Positions 1 through 8,168 of a DNA stretch of 37,155 nucleotides are shown piece by piece (the stretch's first letter is position 1; each line of letters starts with the position of its first letter). The translations under genes and the position numbers were made by a program. The notes below the pieces were generated by a model. That model did not search any database, had not been told where the DNA came from, and was given only the letters and a program-made list of their open reading frames with translations. The DNA is from Nitrospirae bacterium CG2_30_70_394 (GTDB taxonomy: Bacteria; CG2-30-53-67; CG2-30-70-394): NCBI GenBank assembly GCA_001873295.1, contig MNYW01000098.1, positions 1 to 37,155 on the forward strand. Reading direction: 5' to 3'.

Positions 1-157
1 GGGCTCGCCGGATGGCAAGGCGCCTGCGCGGTCAGGCGAGAGAACGCCGCGCCGCGAGCACGCGGATCGGTGGGGCAACCGCCGCCTGGGACGAACGAGG
101 GAGCCAGGCGATGGGGGGTGGCGCGCGGCTGCCGCAGACCCGCGCGGAGAAGGTGGG
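1..157. other. Non-coding left edge
   Basis: This is the sequence downstream of the SulP transporter stop codon. I see no convincing gene, no RNA gene and no hairpin followed by a T-run. Overlapping open frames here run straight into the antisense of the transporter and look like GC-driven artefacts. Confidence 0.5.
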
Positions 158-1903
158 TCAGCGTTCGCGCTCCCCGCCGGCCAGGGCGTGGGCGTGGGCG
201 AGGGCCTTCGTCATCGCCGACAGGAGCAGCGGCTCGTGGCGGAAGATCGTCTCCGGCCCCATCTCCCGGACCAGCCCGGCGCGCTCCAGGGTGCCGTACA
301 TCCCGGGCTTCACCCCGGCGAGGATGAGGTGTTTGTGTTGGGCGCGGGCGGCGCGCGCCACCTGGGCGATCGCCGCCGCGCAGGTGGCGTCCAGGTTGTA
401 GGCGTGGGAGAGGCGCAGGACGATCGCCCGGGTGCCGTGGTCAAAGATCGTCTTCAGCCGTTGTTCAAGCTCCTCGGCACCGGCGAAGAAGAGCTCCCCC
501 TGGAGGTCGATCGCGACTACCGGCCCACAGGTCGCCGTCGCCAGCGGGTGCTCATCGAGGTTGCCGTGCGGCCCCTCCTCCAGTAGCACGAGCTTGAACC
601 CCTCGGCCCGGCGCAGGGCCTGAATGATCGCCACGCCGATGCCGAGGAAGAGGGCGTACTCGAGGTGGGTGGCAACCAGCACGCCGCCGAGGGTGACCAG
701 GAGCACGACCCGGTCGGAGACCGTGGTCTGCATCAACCAGCGCAGCCGGCCGACGTTGACGAGCTTCAGGCCGATGTGGATGAGGGTTGCGCCCAAAACG
801 GCAAGTGGGATGTAGCCGGCCGCGGGCGCAAACGCGAGCACGATCGCCAGCAGCAGCAGCCCCGAGTAGATGACGGACCACCGGCTGGCGGCACCCGACT
901 CGAAGTTCACCGCGCTGCGGGTGAAGGAGCCGGAGGAGGCGAAGCCGCCTACCAGGGCGGCGCCGACATTGCACATCCCCTCCCCGAGCAACTGTTGGTT
1001 GGCATCGAACGGGTGACCGGCGCGGGCCGCCAGGACCTTGCCAATGGCGATCGCCTCCAGCGCGCCGAGGAGGCCGATGGTCAGGGCCGCGCTGACCATT
1101 TCCGCCATCTGCGCCGGCTCGATCACCGGCAGGGCGAGGCGCGGCAGGGCGCGGGCGATCGGCTGGATGTCGCACACGCGCTTGAGGGGTTCGCTCCCCG
1201 CGTCGCCCCAATCGAACAGATAGGCGAGGGCGGTGAGGAGGACCACGGCCACGAAGGGGGCCGGGATCCGCCGCCGCAGGCGGGGCTCGACCCACTGCAG
1301 GCCGCGCACCAGCAGCAGGGTGGCGACACCCATCGAGGCCGCGAGCAGGTTGCCGCGGCCGGCGCTGGCGAGGGTGCGCAGGAGGTCGCAGAGACAGTTG
1401 TGCGGCACCACCCAGCCCCAGAGGTCGGTGAGCAGGGCGGCCCGCTCGATCCCGAGGACCGCCGGGAGCTGGTTGACCGCAATGTAGATGCCTGCCCCGG
1501 CGGTGAAGCCGGCGAGCACCGGCTCACTCACGAAGCGGGTGAGCCTGCCCAGCCGGAACACCCCTGCCGCGAGCTGGAGCAGGCCGATCATGAGGGTCAG
1601 CAAGACGATCCGCGCGACCGGATCGCCCTGGGCGGGGTAGAGGGCCAGGGTCGCCGCCAACATCACCGCGAGGGCGTTGGTGGGGCCATTGACCAGAAAC
1701 TCCGAGCTGCCGAAGGCCGCCCCCAGGATCGACGCGACCATGGCGGTCACGATCCCCGCCGACGGGGGAAAGCCCGCCACCAGGGCGTAGGCCATGGCCT
1801 GCGGAATCGTAAACAAGGCGACGGTCAGCCCCGCGATCAGGTCGCGCCGCCACGGCGCTGCCAGGCCGCGGGGCACATGGGAGACCCGTGAACCGAGAAC
1901 CAT
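158..1903 (-). CDS. SulP/SLC26 family anion permease with STAS domain
   Basis: Predicted inner-membrane transporter of the SulP family (sulfate, bicarbonate or related anions); the substrate cannot be read from sequence. At 581 aa it has the usual family length. The N-terminal signature RRDLIAGLTVALFTIPQAMA is at about residues 19-38, followed by GFPPSAGIV and the GPTNALAV segment (73-80) of the substrate site, then many hydrophobic segments to about residue 440. A C-terminal STAS domain (about 455-560) starts near VVAIDLQGELFFAGAEEL. The chosen start at 1903 follows AAGGCGG at a suitable distance and begins about 20 residues before the first helix. An earlier ATG at 1939 is possible; anything further upstream is low-complexity and not family-like. 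The kinase gene lies 383 bp upstream on the same strand, so co-transcription is uncertain. No carbonic anhydrase or sulfur-assimilation gene is adjacent to hint at the substrate. Confidence 0.9.
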   Translation of the reverse strand: MVLGSRVSHVPRGLAAPWRRDLIAGLTVALFTIPQAMAYALVAGFPPSAGIVTAMVASILGAAFGSSEFLVNGPTNALAVMLAATLALYPAQGDPVARIVLLTLMIGLLQLAAGVFRLGRLTRFVSEPVLAGFTAGAGIYIAVNQLPAVLGIERAALLTDLWGWVVPHNCLCDLLRTLASAGRGNLLAASMGVATLLLVRGLQWVEPRLRRRIPAPFVAVVLLTALAYLFDWGDAGSEPLKRVCDIQPIARALPRLALPVIEPAQMAEMVSAALTIGLLGALEAIAIGKVLAARAGHPFDANQQLLGEGMCNVGAALVGGFASSGSFTRSAVNFESGAASRWSVIYSGLLLLAIVLAFAPAAGYIPLAVLGATLIHIGLKLVNVGRLRWLMQTTVSDRVVLLVTLGGVLVATHLEYALFLGIGVAIIQALRRAEGFKLVLLEEGPHGNLDEHPLATATCGPVVAIDLQGELFFAGAEELEQRLKTIFDHGTRAIVLRLSHAYNLDATCAAAIAQVARAARAQHKHLILAGVKPGMYGTLERAGLVREMGPETIFRHEPLLLSAMTKALAHAHALAGGERER

Positions 1904-2286
1904 CGTGCACCGCCTTGGGCCTTCGCTCGTCTCCGCCATCCCGCTCCAACACGCGCCCCATGGCCCTTCGGAGAGCCCAAGCGGATCCGGGACCATCGGC
2001 CCCCCCCCAAGAGATTTCGGCCCGCCCCGACAGGAACTGTACGGGGGTGGGGTGGTCCCCCTGCACCACGGCAAGCCACCGCGGAGCCCATCTTCGCCAC
2101 GCCACCCTGGAGAGAGGGCGCGCCTCGGCGTTGGGCTCGGACCGGCCAGGGTGGGCAGGGGGTGGCCGCACCAACGGGACCCACCACGCACACCGGCCGA
2201 GTCCCGCGTCTCTTTCCTGCCCGACCCCCGGCCCGCGATAGCCGCCGGGACTGGCCCCCGCCCTCCTCCGGCTTTGTACCCGAGCC
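1904..2286. other. Intergenic gap between kinase and SulP transporter genes
   Basis: This 383-bp stretch has no supported gene. It must hold the 5' region of the transporter gene unless that is read through from the kinase gene. A short G4/C4 hairpin (GGGG-TGGT-CCCC, near 2054-2065) is visible. I could not identify a convincing promoter. Open frames on both strands are rich in Pro, Arg and Gly and look random. Confidence 0.4.
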
Positions 2287-3414
2287 CTACGCTGCCCCGC
2301 CCGCCTCCAGCTCTACGACGAAGCGGGCGCCGCCCCCGGGCCGGTTGGCGGCGGTGAGGGTGGCGCCGTGGTCGCGGGCGATGCGGTCACAGATGGCGAG
2401 CCCCAAGCCGGTGCCACCGGCACGGGTGGTGAAGAAGGGGTCGAAGAGGCGCTCCAGATCCGCGGCGGCGATCCCCGGCCCGTCGTCCTCAACCACCAAC
2501 CGCACCCGCCCCGCCGCGCCAGGGTCGACCCGGAGGGTCACCTCCCCCCCCTCCCCCACCGCCTCCACGCCATTGCGCGCCAGGTTCCAGAGGAGCTGGC
2601 GCAGAAGATCCCCGTCACCGGCGATGACCACCGCCGCCTCCGCCCCCGCCACCCGCACCGCCACGCCGTGCGCCGCCGCGTCGGGCGCGAGCAAGGCGGC
2701 GGTCTCCCGCACGCAGGCGGCGAGATCGACGCGGCCACGGTGCACCGTGCGGTCGCGGGCGAGGGTGAGGAAGTCGGTGAGGACCCGGTCGAGGCGACCC
2801 GACTCCTCGCCAAGGATGGCGAGCAACCGATCGCGCTCCACGGCCGGCAGGGCCGGATCGGCAAGGATCTGCGCCGCCCCCTTGAGGGAGCCGAGGGGGT
2901 TGCGGATCTCGTGCGCGAGGGCCGCGCTGAGCTCACCGACGGTGGCCAGCCGCTCGCGCCGCCGCAGCTCGCCTTCCAACTCGTGCCGCTCCGCCAGGGT
3001 GGCGCTTAGGCGCGCGGCGGTCTGCTCGTGCTCGCGTTTCTCGCGCCGCTCGCGCTCAACCAGCAGGCCGGTCACCACCCCGACGACGTTGTACAGGAGC
3101 AGCTCCAGCCCCTTGTCCACCGGCGCGGCCGGGTCGTGGGAGATGTGGCCGAGGGCGTGCGGCAGGTAGCAGAGGGTGGTGGTGATCGCCGCCGCCAGGC
3201 CGCCGCGCAAGCCGTAGGTAAAGGCGGCGAGGATGATCGGCAGGTAGTAGAGGCGGCGGAAAATGTCGTGCGGGAGGTGGGTCGAGCCGCTCGCCGTGTA
3301 GTGGGCGATGGTGATGGCGACGATGAGCGCCGCGGGCGCGGCCCAGCCCCACACCCCGGGGCGGCGCGCCCGCCCGGCGGCGGGTGGGGGCGCGGGATAC
3401 GGCGAGGCGACCAT
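2287..3414 (-). CDS. Membrane-anchored sensor histidine kinase (NtrB/ZraS-like catalytic core)
   Basis: A 375-aa two-component sensor kinase. The N-terminal third (about residues 22-120) has several hydrophobic segments, including IFRRLYYLPIILAAFTYGLR (51-70), a membrane-embedded sensor arrangement with no large periplasmic loop. A charged coiled-coil-like linker (120-155) leads to the HisKA box LSAALAHEIRNPLGSL with phospho-acceptor His168, then the ATPase domain: N box (RQLLWNLARNGVEAV), G1 (DDGPGI), F box (FDPFFTT) and G2 (GGTGLGLAI). All catalytic motifs are intact. Its ATG lies 12 bp after the hisG stop, so the two are almost certainly one transcript. This subgroup normally partners sigma-54 activators. 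The activator at 4959-6332, on the same strand, is the obvious candidate partner, though the pair is separated by hisG and a plus-strand gene. The stimulus is unknown. Confidence 0.92.
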   Translation of the reverse strand: MVASPYPAPPPAAGRARRPGVWGWAAPAALIVAITIAHYTASGSTHLPHDIFRRLYYLPIILAAFTYGLRGGLAAAITTTLCYLPHALGHISHDPAAPVDKGLELLLYNVVGVVTGLLVERERREKREHEQTAARLSATLAERHELEGELRRRERLATVGELSAALAHEIRNPLGSLKGAAQILADPALPAVERDRLLAILGEESGRLDRVLTDFLTLARDRTVHRGRVDLAACVRETAALLAPDAAAHGVAVRVAGAEAAVVIAGDGDLLRQLLWNLARNGVEAVGEGGEVTLRVDPGAAGRVRLVVEDDGPGIAAADLERLFDPFFTTRAGGTGLGLAICDRIARDHGATLTAANRPGGGARFVVELEAGGAA

Positions 3415-3426
3415 CGGCCGCCCCCC

Positions 3427-4299
3427 CTACACCATCTTGGTCAGCGGGTACTCGACGATCCCCTCGGCGCCGGCGGCGAGGAGTTTGGGCATGAGGTCGC
3501 GCACCACGTTCTCGCGCACCATCGCCTCCACCGAATACCAGTCGCTCTTGTACAGCGACGACACGGTCGGGGCGCGCAGGCTCGGCAGCAGCGCCACCAC
3601 CGCCTCCAGATTCGCCTCGGCGACGTTGAGCTTCAGCCCCACCATCCCCTCCGCCGCCAGGGCCGCCTTCAGGAGCAGGGCAATCTGCTCGATCTTCGCC
3701 CGCCGCACCGGATCGGCCCAGGCGCGCGGGTTGGCGATCAGCTTAGTGTTGGTGGTGAGGAGCTCGTGGATGATCCGCAGGCCGTGCGCCTTGATGGTGG
3801 AGCCGGTCTCGGTGATCTCGACGATCGCGTCCACCAACCCCTCCACCACCTTCGCCTCGGTGGCGCCCCAGGAGAACTCGACCTCCACCTCGACATGGCG
3901 TTCGGCAAAGTAGCGGCGGGTGAAGTTGAGCAGCTCCGTGGAGATGCGCTTGCCCTTTAGCTCCTCGAGGGTCTGGTAGGGCGAGTCGCCGGCCACCGCC
4001 AGGACCCAGCGCGCCGGCTTCGACGACGCCTTCGAGTAGATGAGGTCGGCCACCTCCACCACCTGCGACTGGTTTTCCAGAATCCAGTCGAGGCCGGTGA
4101 GGCCACAGTCGAGGGTGCCGTTCTCCACGTAGCGCGCCATCTCTTGGGCGCGCACCAGGGCACAGGAGAGCTCCGGGTCGTCGATCGACGGGTAGTAGTT
4201 GCGCGAGTGGACACGGATCTTCCACCCCGCCTTGCGAAACAGTTCGATGGTTGCGTCTTCCAGGCTCCCCTTGGGGAGCCCGAGCTTGAGCTGGGCCAC
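3427..4299 (-). CDS. hisG: ATP phosphoribosyltransferase, long form (HisG_L)
   Basis: Catalyses the first committed step of histidine synthesis, joining ATP and PRPP to give phosphoribosyl-ATP. The protein begins MAQLKLGLPKGSLEDATIEL, matching the family N-terminus, and the catalytic domain runs to about residue 210. The last ~80 residues form the C-terminal regulatory HisG_C domain of the long, HisZ-independent form that binds histidine. The 290-aa length fits. I chose GTG at 4299 because AGGAG sits 6 nt before it and the protein starts exactly at the family N-terminus; the longer open frame (to 4425) adds a low-complexity tail not seen in HisG. No other his gene is present, so the pathway is scattered in this genome. 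It is followed 12 bp later by the sensor kinase gene, an unusual operon partner. Confidence 0.96.
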   Translation of the reverse strand: MAQLKLGLPKGSLEDATIELFRKAGWKIRVHSRNYYPSIDDPELSCALVRAQEMARYVENGTLDCGLTGLDWILENQSQVVEVADLIYSKASSKPARWVLAVAGDSPYQTLEELKGKRISTELLNFTRRYFAERHVEVEVEFSWGATEAKVVEGLVDAIVEITETGSTIKAHGLRIIHELLTTNTKLIANPRAWADPVRRAKIEQIALLLKAALAAEGMVGLKLNVAEANLEAVVALLPSLRAPTVSSLYKSDWYSVEAMVRENVVRDLMPKLLAAGAEGIVEYPLTKMV

Positions 4300-4328
4300 G
4301 GCCGACTCCTGCCACGGGTTTTGAGAGG

Positions 4329-4343
4329 GCGCGGAGTGTGCCA
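4329..4343 (-). promoter_or_regulatory. Possible sigma-54 (-24/-12) promoter for hisG-kinase
   Basis: Read on the minus strand the site is TGGCACACTCCGCGC. It has a perfect -24 element (TGGCAC) and the obligatory GG-N10-GC spacing, but the -12 element is GCGC instead of TTGC. Transcription would start near 4318, leaving a short leader containing the AGGAG ribosome site. A sigma-54 activator is encoded nearby. A weak match in GC-rich DNA can arise by chance. Confidence 0.22.
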
Positions 4344-4472
4344 CCGCGGCCGCGGCCGCGTCACCACCGCGGCCATCCTTGCGCGCCACCGCCGATCCGC
4401 TCCTGCCGCCCCAACCCGGAAGCACCGGGGCTTGTGGGCCGCGCTCCGGTGGTCGGGTCGGAAGACGGCCGG

Positions 4473-4478
4473 TATAGT
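4473..4478 (+). promoter_or_regulatory. Candidate -10 element (TATAGT)
   Basis: TATAGT matches five of six bases of the sigma-70 -10 consensus and lies 32 bp before the GTG of the small plus-strand gene. No good -35 hexamer is visible at 16-18 bp upstream. In this GC-rich region such an AT-rich hexamer stands out. Confidence 0.3.
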
Positions 4479-4510
4479 CCGGCCTCCATTACCCGCGGCC
4501 GGAGAGAGGC

Positions 4511-4924
4511 GTGCAAGAGAAGATCAAGGTGCTCTACGACGAATGGCAACGGGGGGGCGGCTTGCGCACCCGCGACCGGTTGGTGGCCACGGCCCTCGGC
4601 GGCGAGGTGGTGGAGGCGGGCGGTGCGCCACGGGTGCGGTGGCACCACGAGGGGCTGGTCCCGGAAGAGGAGCTGCCCACCTACACCACCAACCTGAACG
4701 ATGCGGCGCGGGCCATGGATCAGGCGTGGGAGGGGGTGGAGGAGGCGGCACCGGTCCGCATCCTGTGCCAGCGCGACCCAAACCACCCGCGCCAGCGCGG
4801 CGACTGTCTGGTGGAGTGGTGGCCGGATGAGGAGAACCACGTCGCCACGCCGCGCTTCGCCAGCGAGGCCGAGGGTCGAGCCTTCGCCGCCTTCGCCTTT
4901 GCTCGGCTCAAGCGCCAGGCGTAA
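4511..4924 (+). CDS. Hypothetical protein, possible ABA-sandwich fold
   Basis: A 137-aa soluble acidic protein with no signal peptide or membrane segment. It starts at GTG preceded by GGAG with 6-nt spacing, and a TATAGT hexamer lies just upstream, so it is likely expressed. The middle (YTTNLNDAARAMDQAWEGVE, residues 58-77) and the end (FASEAEGRAFAAFAFARLKR) recall the pattern of small phage ABA-sandwich domain proteins, in which a Y-[ST]-T-[DN]-[IL] turn is followed by a helix and a final helix rich in Ala. That is a weak family impression from memory, not a firm assignment. It is divergent from hisG and convergent with the sigma-54 regulator gene (34 bp between stops). Function unknown. Confidence 0.75.
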   Translation: MQEKIKVLYDEWQRGGGLRTRDRLVATALGGEVVEAGGAPRVRWHHEGLVPEEELPTYTTNLNDAARAMDQAWEGVEEAAPVRILCQRDPNHPRQRGDCLVEWWPDEENHVATPRFASEAEGRAFAAFAFARLKRQA

Positions 4925-4936
4925 GCGGCGGGCGGA

Positions 4937-4948
4937 CCCCGGCCGGGG
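4937..4948. repeat. GC palindrome between convergent genes
   Basis: CCCCGGCCGGGG is a perfect 12-bp palindrome in the 34-bp gap between the stop codons of the convergent small gene and the sigma-54 regulator gene. It could act as a bidirectional transcript-end hairpin, but it has no T-run on either side. Confidence 0.35.
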
Positions 4949-4958
4949 GTGCGGGGGA

Positions 4959-6332
4959 TCAGATGAACTGGGCGCGCTTCACGTCGTGGCGATTCATCAT
5001 CGCGTACAGGTCGCTACGCAGCCGCCCCGACAGGCGCGCCGCCTCACTGACGTTGCCATTGACCGTGGTCAGGAGGTTGTGGAGGTAGGTGCGCTCGAAC
5101 GTCGCCTTCGCCTCCCGGTAGGAGAGGACGGTGGCCGAACCGCTGGCGGCACTGACCCCCATCTCCGCGTCGAAGAGGAGGTCGCGGGTGCACACCGTCT
5201 TCCCATCCGCCATCACCATGGCGCGCTCGATCACGTTTTCCAGCTCGCGCACATTGCCCGGCCAGTTGTAGCGCACCAAGGCACGCATCGCCTCCGGCTC
5301 GATGCCACTCACCGAAGCTCCCAGCATCTGGTTGAAGATGCGGACGAAGTGGTTGGCGAGCAGCGGGATGTCCTCGCGGCGCTCGCGCAGGGGCGGCAAA
5401 TGGATGGGAATCACCCCGAGGCGATAGAAGAGATCGGAGCGGAAGCGGCCCGCGCGCACCTCCTCTTTGAGGTCACGGTTGGTGGCGGAGACCAGACGGA
5501 TGTCGACGCTCAGGGACTGGGTCGCACCGAGAGGGGTGAACTCGCGCTCCTGCAAGACGCGCAGGAGCTTCACCTGGATCGGCAGGGAGATCTCCCCGAC
5601 CTCGTCGAGGAAGAGGGTGCCGCCGTTGGCCACCGACAGCAGCCCCATCTTCTGCTCGGCCGCACCGGTGAAGGCACCCTTCACGTGGCCGAAGAGCTCG
5701 TTCTCCAGCAACGTCTCGGGCAGCGCGCCGCAGCTCACCGCCACGAACGGACGCGCGGCGCGCGGCGAGTGGGTGTGCAGCGCGCGGACGATGAGCTCCT
5801 TGCCGGTACCGCTCTCCCCGGTGATCAAGACGGTCGAGTGGGTGCGCGCCACCCGCCCCACCTGCTCCAAGACCTGACGCATGGGCGGGGCGCTGCCGAT
5901 GATGGACTCGAAGGCGAGCCGCTCGCCCACTAAGGTCTCGAGGTGGGCCACGCGCTCGCGTAGCCCCCCCTCCTTCACCGCCCGCTCGATCTCCGCCAGC
6001 AACGCCGCGTCGTCCGCATCCTTGGTAACGAAGCCGACCGCCCCTTGGCGGATCGCCTCCACCGCCCCCTCGATCGTCCCGTGGGCGGTGAGGACGATGA
6101 CCGGCAGGTGCGGATGGAGGCCGTGCACCCGCGGCAACAGGTCGAGGCCGCTCTCGCGGCCGAGACAGAGATCGCACAGGACCACGTCCACCGGCGCCTC
6201 TTCCAAGAGCCGCACCGCGCCGCTGAGGTTGAACGCCTGGCGCACCTCGTCGCCATGGCGACGCAGGCGCATCGACAGCAGGTCGGCAAAGGTCGGGTCA
6301 TCGTCGACCACCAACACCGTAGATGCGGCCAT
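4959..6332 (-). CDS. Sigma-54-dependent response regulator, GlrR/QseF-like
   Basis: A 457-aa activator of RNA polymerase-sigma54. The receiver domain (about 1-120) has the acidic pair DDD at 10-12, phospho-acceptor Asp54 in VVLCDLCLG, Thr82 and Lys104. The AAA+ domain (about 140-380) has Walker A GESGTGKE, the sigma-54-contacting GAFTGA loop, Walker B GTLFLDEV and the arginine-finger region RFRSDLFYRLGVIPIHLPPL. The C-terminal Fis-type helix-turn-helix (NVSEAARLSGRLRSDLYAMM) has the GR-RxDxY pattern of the GlrR/QseF branch, not the more common LGIxRxTLYRK form. The start at 6332 is set by GGAGAGG 7 nt upstream and by the receiver beginning at once (MAASTVLVVDDD); upstream in-frame sequence is non-family. 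It is transcribed away from lysS. The likely partner is the kinase at 2287-3414. Targets are unknown. Confidence 0.94.
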   Translation of the reverse strand: MAASTVLVVDDDPTFADLLSMRLRRHGDEVRQAFNLSGAVRLLEEAPVDVVLCDLCLGRESGLDLLPRVHGLHPHLPVIVLTAHGTIEGAVEAIRQGAVGFVTKDADDAALLAEIERAVKEGGLRERVAHLETLVGERLAFESIIGSAPPMRQVLEQVGRVARTHSTVLITGESGTGKELIVRALHTHSPRAARPFVAVSCGALPETLLENELFGHVKGAFTGAAEQKMGLLSVANGGTLFLDEVGEISLPIQVKLLRVLQEREFTPLGATQSLSVDIRLVSATNRDLKEEVRAGRFRSDLFYRLGVIPIHLPPLRERREDIPLLANHFVRIFNQMLGASVSGIEPEAMRALVRYNWPGNVRELENVIERAMVMADGKTVCTRDLLFDAEMGVSAASGSATVLSYREAKATFERTYLHNLLTTVNGNVSEAARLSGRLRSDLYAMMNRHDVKRAQFI

Positions 6333-6573
6333 GGGGGATCCTCTCCGGCGCCGGGATGGCGCGCTGTCTGCCTTTTCGGACACGGACCCGGCGTGCTGGA
6401 GGCGGCAGGCGCCAGCGTGTCGTTTCCCCCGCCAGCGATCCGGCCGGTGTTGCGCACCGCCCACACCCCACCCCTCACCGCCGCCACGCGCCGCGATCGA
6501 CCCGCCCACGGGAAGGCGGTACCCTTACCAGCCCGCGCGTCGCGGCATGCGGCGCGGGACTTCGGGAGGCGCG

Positions 6574-8058
6574 ATGGCGAGTGACAACGACCAGGTACGA
6601 GCGCGCCGCGACAAGGTCGCGGCGTTGCGTGCAGAGGGGATCGAGCCCTACGCCCGCGGTACCGCCCCGACCCACACCATTGCCGCGGTCCTCGCCAGCC
6701 ACGCCGCCACCGTGGCCGAGACCCTCGACGACCAGCCGATCGCGGTCGGCCTCGCCGGCCGCCTCATGGCCCTGCGCCGCTTCGGCAAAACCACCTTCGC
6801 CCACCTCCAAGACTCCACCGGTTCCCTCCAGATCTTCTTCGCCCGCGACCTCCTCGGCGACGCCTACGCCCTGGTCAAGAGGCTCGACCTCGGCGACTGG
6901 ATCGCGGTGACAGGGCACCTCTTTCGCACCCAGACCGGCGAGCTCACGGTGCGGGTCACGCGCGTCACCCTGCTGAGCAAGGCGCTGCGGCCGTTGCCGG
7001 AGAAGTGGCATGGCCTCACCGATGTCGAGACCCGCTTCCGCCAGCGCTATCTCGACCTCATCGTCAACCCCGAGGCGCGCCAACTCTTCCGCACCCGCTC
7101 GGCGATCATCGACTCCCTGCGCCGCTTCCTCACCGGCCGCGACTTCTTGGAGGTGGAGACGCCGATGATGCACGCCATCGCCGGCGGCGCGGCGGCGCGC
7201 CCCTTCATCACCCACCACAACGCCCTCGACCGTGACCTCTACCTGCGCATCGCCCCCGAGCTCTACCTCAAGCGGCTGGTGGTCGGCGGCTTCGAACGGG
7301 TCTTTGAGATCAACCGCAACTTCCGCAACGAGGGGATCGACCTCGACCACAACCCCGAGTTCACCATGGTCGAGTTCTACCAGGCGCACGCCACCTACGA
7401 GGTCCTCATGGCGATGGTGGAAGAGCTGATCGTCCACCTCGCCGAGCACCACGCGGGCGGCCTCAAGCTCACCTGGCATGGCGAGCCGATCGACCTCACC
7501 CCGCCGTGGACCCGCCTACCGCTCCTCGACGCGGTGCGCGAGCGGGTGGAGGACGGCGGCCGGATTGTCACGGACGACACCTTCGCCCGTGCCCGCGCCC
7601 GCGACCTCGGGTTGGAGCCCACCGCCGCCGACCCGCACGGCAAGGTCATCACCAAGATCTTCGAGCAGCTCGTCGAGCCAACCCTCACCCAACCCACCTT
7701 CGTCATCGACTATCCCGTCGACGTCTCGCCGCTGGCCCGCCGTAAGGTGGCCGCCCCCGAGCTGGTGGAGCGGTTCGAGCTGTTCATCGGCGCACGCGAG
7801 ATCGCCAACGCCTTCACCGAGCTGGCCGACCCCGACGACCAGCGCGGCCGCTTCGAAGAGCAGGTGGCGGAGCGCGCCGCCGGCGACGACGAGGCCCAGC
7901 CGCTGGATGAGGACTACCTCACCGCGCTGGAGCACGGCATGCCCCCCACCGCCGGCTGCGGCATCGGCATCGACCGCCTGGTCATGCTCCTCACCGGCAC
8001 CGAGTCGATCCGCGAGGTGATCCTCTTCCCGCAGATGAAGCCGAAGACGCAGGGGTAG
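6574..8058 (+). CDS. lysS: Lysyl-tRNA synthetase, class II
   Basis: Charges tRNA-Lys with lysine in the cytoplasm. At 494 aa it has the normal length. An N-terminal OB-fold anticodon-binding domain (about 50-150, with GRLMALRRFGKTTFAHLQD) is followed by the class II catalytic core: motif 1 (FLEVETPMMHAIAGGAAARPF region), motif 2 (FEINRNFRNEGID) with HNPEFTMVEFYQA, and motif 3 (GCGIGIDRLVMLLT) near the C-terminus. The ATG at 6574 has GGGAGG 4 nt upstream. The frame is open further upstream, but that sequence is antisense to the regulator gene and not LysS-like. It is divergent from the sigma-54 regulator gene across a 241-bp gap in which I see no clear promoter. Confidence 0.97.
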   Translation: MASDNDQVRARRDKVAALRAEGIEPYARGTAPTHTIAAVLASHAATVAETLDDQPIAVGLAGRLMALRRFGKTTFAHLQDSTGSLQIFFARDLLGDAYALVKRLDLGDWIAVTGHLFRTQTGELTVRVTRVTLLSKALRPLPEKWHGLTDVETRFRQRYLDLIVNPEARQLFRTRSAIIDSLRRFLTGRDFLEVETPMMHAIAGGAAARPFITHHNALDRDLYLRIAPELYLKRLVVGGFERVFEINRNFRNEGIDLDHNPEFTMVEFYQAHATYEVLMAMVEELIVHLAEHHAGGLKLTWHGEPIDLTPPWTRLPLLDAVRERVEDGGRIVTDDTFARARARDLGLEPTAADPHGKVITKIFEQLVEPTLTQPTFVIDYPVDVSPLARRKVAAPELVERFELFIGAREIANAFTELADPDDQRGRFEEQVAERAAGDDEAQPLDEDYLTALEHGMPPTAGCGIGIDRLVMLLTGTESIREVILFPQMKPKTQG

Positions 8059-8059
8059 G

Positions 8060-8095
8060 CGAGATTTCTCACCCGCCCTTCCGCGCCGGCGAGGG
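8060..8095 (+). repeat. 36-bp direct repeat, copy 1
   Basis: This 36-bp sequence starts CGAGATTTCTCACC and ends CCGGCGAGGG. It recurs without a mismatch 73 bp downstream (8133-8168). The copy contains GAGA-TT-TCTC, and CGCCCT...AGGGCG arms that could pair in RNA. It begins two bases after the lysS stop codon. Confidence 0.85.
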
Positions 8096-8132
8096 CGCTC
8101 CTCGCGCAGGCCGCCCCGAGCGGCAGGTGGAA

Positions 8133-8168
8133 CGAGATTTCTCACCCGCCCTTCCGCGCCGGCGAGGG
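8133..8168 (+). repeat. 36-bp direct repeat, copy 2
   Basis: Identical to the copy at 8060-8095. Here the outer arms are imperfect because an extra G follows (AGGGGGCG in place of AGGGCG). Two copies spaced by 37 bp of unrelated sequence do not make a CRISPR array. Confidence 0.85.

Noticed and set aside
1904-2191. N-terminal extension of the SulP transporter to 2191
   Set aside because: The added 96 residues are Pro/Gly/Arg-rich and unlike any SulP N-terminus; starts at 1903 or 1939 fit better.
8060-8168. CRISPR array
   Set aside because: Only two repeat copies with one spacer-length gap, no further repeats and no cas genes in the window.
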